This document shows, one piece after another, positions 62,552-64,000 of a stretch of DNA of 64,000 nt (positions are counted from its first letter, which is position 1; each line of letters begins with the position of its first letter). The translations under genes were made by a program, and so were the position numbers. The notes under the pieces are model-generated. The model was not told the origin of the DNA and ran no database searches. It saw only the letters and a list, made by a program, of their open reading frames with translations. Origin of the DNA: Clostridiales bacterium VE202-21 (GTDB lineage: Bacteria > Bacillota > Clostridia > Lachnospirales > Lachnospiraceae); assembly GCA_000509105.1 (NCBI GenBank), contig BAIF02000004.1, positions 1 through 64,000 on the forward strand. The letters run 5' to 3'.

Positions 62552-63190
62552 TTATCCAAGGATCTCTTTTACTTTTTCCGCAAAGGCTTTCCCCAGTTTT
62601 TCATGGTATTCAGCCTCCATATGTACCCCGTCCCTGACGGATGCCTTTCCATATTTGGATGCGTCTATAAAGTGCACACCGTTTTCTTTTGCAAATGCCT
62701 CATATGCTTCTGCAAACCTTTCTGAACGCTCAACCGCGCCTTCTCCGAACATATCCAGAAAGAGCGGAACATCCTTGTAAGACGGATCAATCAGGAGGGG
62801 AGCTGCCAAGAGTACTTCCGGCCTGTTTCCTGCCATCGGCACCGTTTTAACCGCGTTCAGATAGCGTCCGAATCCGAATGCTATGGTATAAGGATCTACC
62901 CCGAATCTGGCCTTCAGATCGTTCGTCCCGAGCATCAGGATAATCAGGTCAAGCGGGGACTGTGAATCCAGGCAGGCCTCAAAATAAGCGATGCCGGAAA
63001 GTCTGTTTTCGACTGGATCGTCGTGGACAGTGGTCCTTCCGTTATATCCTTCTTCAATAACCTGATACTCATTTCCCAGTTCAGCCGCCAGAATCCCTGT
63101 CCACCTGACATCGTCCGGATGTCTGGTCCCTTCAGCCGGAACGGCTCCCCAGGTGTTGGAATCCCCGAAACAAAGTATTCTCTTTTTCAT
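62552..63190 (-). CDS. SGNH/GDSL hydrolase
   Basis: A 212-residue cytosolic esterase-like protein. The nucleophile block reads CFGDSNTWGAVPAEG, block III is GTNDLKARFG, and the catalytic Asp/His block is VRDGVHMEAEYHEKLG. Members remove acetyl or other acyl groups, for example from sugars. In this operon it may deacylate an imported glycoside. GGAGG lies 10 nt before the ATG. It is intact and has no signal peptide. Confidence 0.9.
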   Translation of the reverse strand: MKKRILCFGDSNTWGAVPAEGTRHPDDVRWTGILAAELGNEYQVIEEGYNGRTTVHDDPVENRLSGIAYFEACLDSQSPLDLIILMLGTNDLKARFGVDPYTIAFGFGRYLNAVKTVPMAGNRPEVLLAAPLLIDPSYKDVPLFLDMFGEGAVERSERFAEAYEAFAKENGVHFIDASKYGKASVRDGVHMEAEYHEKLGKAFAEKVKEILG

Positions 63191-63194
63191 ACTG

Positions 63195-63312
63195 CTGTTT
63201 CCTCCTTCAATTCTTCAAGTACGCCCCGGCGTACCTGCGGCGGGCCGCGCGTCATGCTCCGCATGACACAATTAATCTGCGCGCCTCTCCCATCCGCCGG
63301 AGGCTTTACTGC
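63195..63312 (-). other. Intercistronic region with several short palindromes
   Basis: On the minus strand GTCATGC-GGA-GCATGAC (7 bp) and GTACGCC-GG-GGCGTAC (7 bp) are perfect. They are nested with CGGCGG/CCGCCG and GCGCGC pairing. There is no T-run. Possibly a processing site between two operon genes; its function is unknown. Confidence 0.45.
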
Positions 63313-63315
63313 TTG

Positions 63316-64000
63316 TTAGATAAATTTTTTTCGTGCTTCATACAAAGCAATGATATTTTCCACAGGAACGTCGCCCTCAAAATCCTGGCTCGGCCCCAGA
63401 ATATATCCTCCATCCACATTCATCGTCCTGATGATGTATTCCGTCTCCGCCCTGACCTCCTCCGGTGTCCCGAAAGGCAGCAGGTTCTGTGTGTCCACAC
63501 CGCCCTGAAAGCAAAGCTTGTCTCCGTATTCCCGCTTTAATGAATCGACTTCCATTCCCTTTACCTTCTGAATCGGCTCCAGTCCGTCAACCCCGCATGC
63601 AATCAGGTTTGGAATAATCTTCCTGACCGCCCCGCAGGAATGCTGCAAGTAAAAACAATTATATTTATGTGCCAGCTGAACCAGCTTTTTCGTATTCTCC
63701 GCAAAATATTCATCCCACATCTTTGGGCTGAACAAAAGGCTGATCTGCGTCCCGTAATCGTCACATGGCCGGATCAGATCGATCGCACCATCGCCTGCTT
63801 CTAACATCCGCTCATACATCTCCATATAAAACTGGCTGTAACGGTTCAGCATTGCCTTTACCATCTCCGGCTCCTCCGCCATCAGCATATAGAAAGATTC
63901 CGCCGGATACAGATCCAGAAATACCTGATAAGGCCCCGGCCATCCGATCCGGATCGCTTTATCCTGATGCTGGCCGCAAAAACGCTTCACAGCCTCATAG
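63316..64000 (-). CDS. URO-D-fold protein, partial (start lies beyond the window)
   Basis: The visible 227 or so C-terminal residues belong to the URO-D superfamily: FYLQHSCGAVRKIIPNLIACG, with the His/Cys pair, and LCFQGGVDTQNLLPFGTPEEV. The reading frame stays open to the window edge, where it reads YEAVKRFCGQ, so the start is outside. It appears to be upstream of the SGNH, foldase and RbsABC genes in the same operon. It is the fourth URO-D-type protein in the window. Confidence 0.9.
   Translation of the reverse strand, partial: YEAVKRFCGQHQDKAIRIGWPGPYQVFLDLYPAESFYMLMAEEPEMVKAMLNRYSQFYMEMYERMLEAGDGAIDLIRPCDDYGTQISLLFSPKMWDEYFAENTKKLVQLAHKYNCFYLQHSCGAVRKIIPNLIACGVDGLEPIQKVKGMEVDSLKREYGDKLCFQGGVDTQNLLPFGTPEEVRAETEYIIRTMNVDGGYILGPSQDFEGDVPVENIIALYEARKKFI

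Noticed and set aside
1-64000. CRISPR arrays, tRNAs, transposases or prophage genes
   Set aside because: No regularly spaced repeats, no cloverleaf-like tRNA sequence and no recognisable transposase, integrase or phage proteins were seen.

Overview
The window looks like a chromosomal segment of a spore-forming anaerobic Firmicute, most likely Lachnospiraceae (inference). The reasons are the spoIID-spoIIQ pair, a T-box leader in front of a type-II ileS, YesM/YesN signalling, Gram-positive lipoprotein SBPs, GPH and RbsABC-type sugar transporters and strong AGGAGG ribosome binding sites. No tRNA, rRNA, CRISPR array, transposase or prophage gene was seen.

Layout. (1) 1-9.1 kb, minus strand: a sigma-A promoter and Ile T-box drive ileS, then glgP, a membrane protein, spoIID and a spoIIQ-like gene. 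(2) 9.2-14.5 kb: a BTAD/SARP-like regulator, a URO-D-fold protein, and a divergent LacI-type repressor whose C-terminus is a complete extracellular-type solute-binding domain; two LacI-type palindromes flank the URO-D promoter. (3) 14.6-27.7 kb: a STAND-ATPase/SARP activator sits divergently from an eight-gene catabolic operon (glutamate dehydrogenase, Fe-alcohol dehydrogenase, HemL-like aminotransferase, GPH symporter, DhaL, DhaK, class II aldolase, PEP/pyruvate-binding ATP-grasp protein). Two promoters there share a direct-repeat operator with identical 21-bp spacing. (4) 27.7-31 kb: a DUF4143-type ATPase and a D-Ala-D-Ala carboxypeptidase. (5) 31.1-50.4 kb, minus strand: a glycoside-utilisation locus (Fe-ADH, two GH2 enzymes, YesM/YesN, SBP plus two permeases, MFS, FucI-like isomerase, class II aldolase, PfkB kinase, SDR, ThuA). 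(6) 50.5-52.9 kb: PAP2 phosphatase, XRE regulator and flavodoxin-like reductase. (7) 53.3-64 kb, minus strand: an RbsABC-type importer operon with three URO-D-fold proteins, an L-rhamnose mutarotase homologue, an SGNH hydrolase and a foldase.

Two observations stand out. First, two near-palindromic elements of about 310-325 bp (29252-29562 and 52936-53260) share an elaborate nested architecture. Their stems differ in sequence but keep pairing, while short loop and junction motifs are conserved, as in a structured RNA. Each starts within a few bases of the stop codon of a minus-strand gene. I do not recognise them as a known family. Second, the TGTAAGTA direct-repeat promoter module gives a testable link between the STAND-SARP regulator and its operon.

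Five genes (dhaK, a class II aldolase, yesN, a GH2 and a URO-D gene) are each interrupted by exactly one missing G or C. This points to undercalled bases in the assembly, although real decay cannot be excluded from sequence alone. All functions are inferred from motifs and context; no database search was run.
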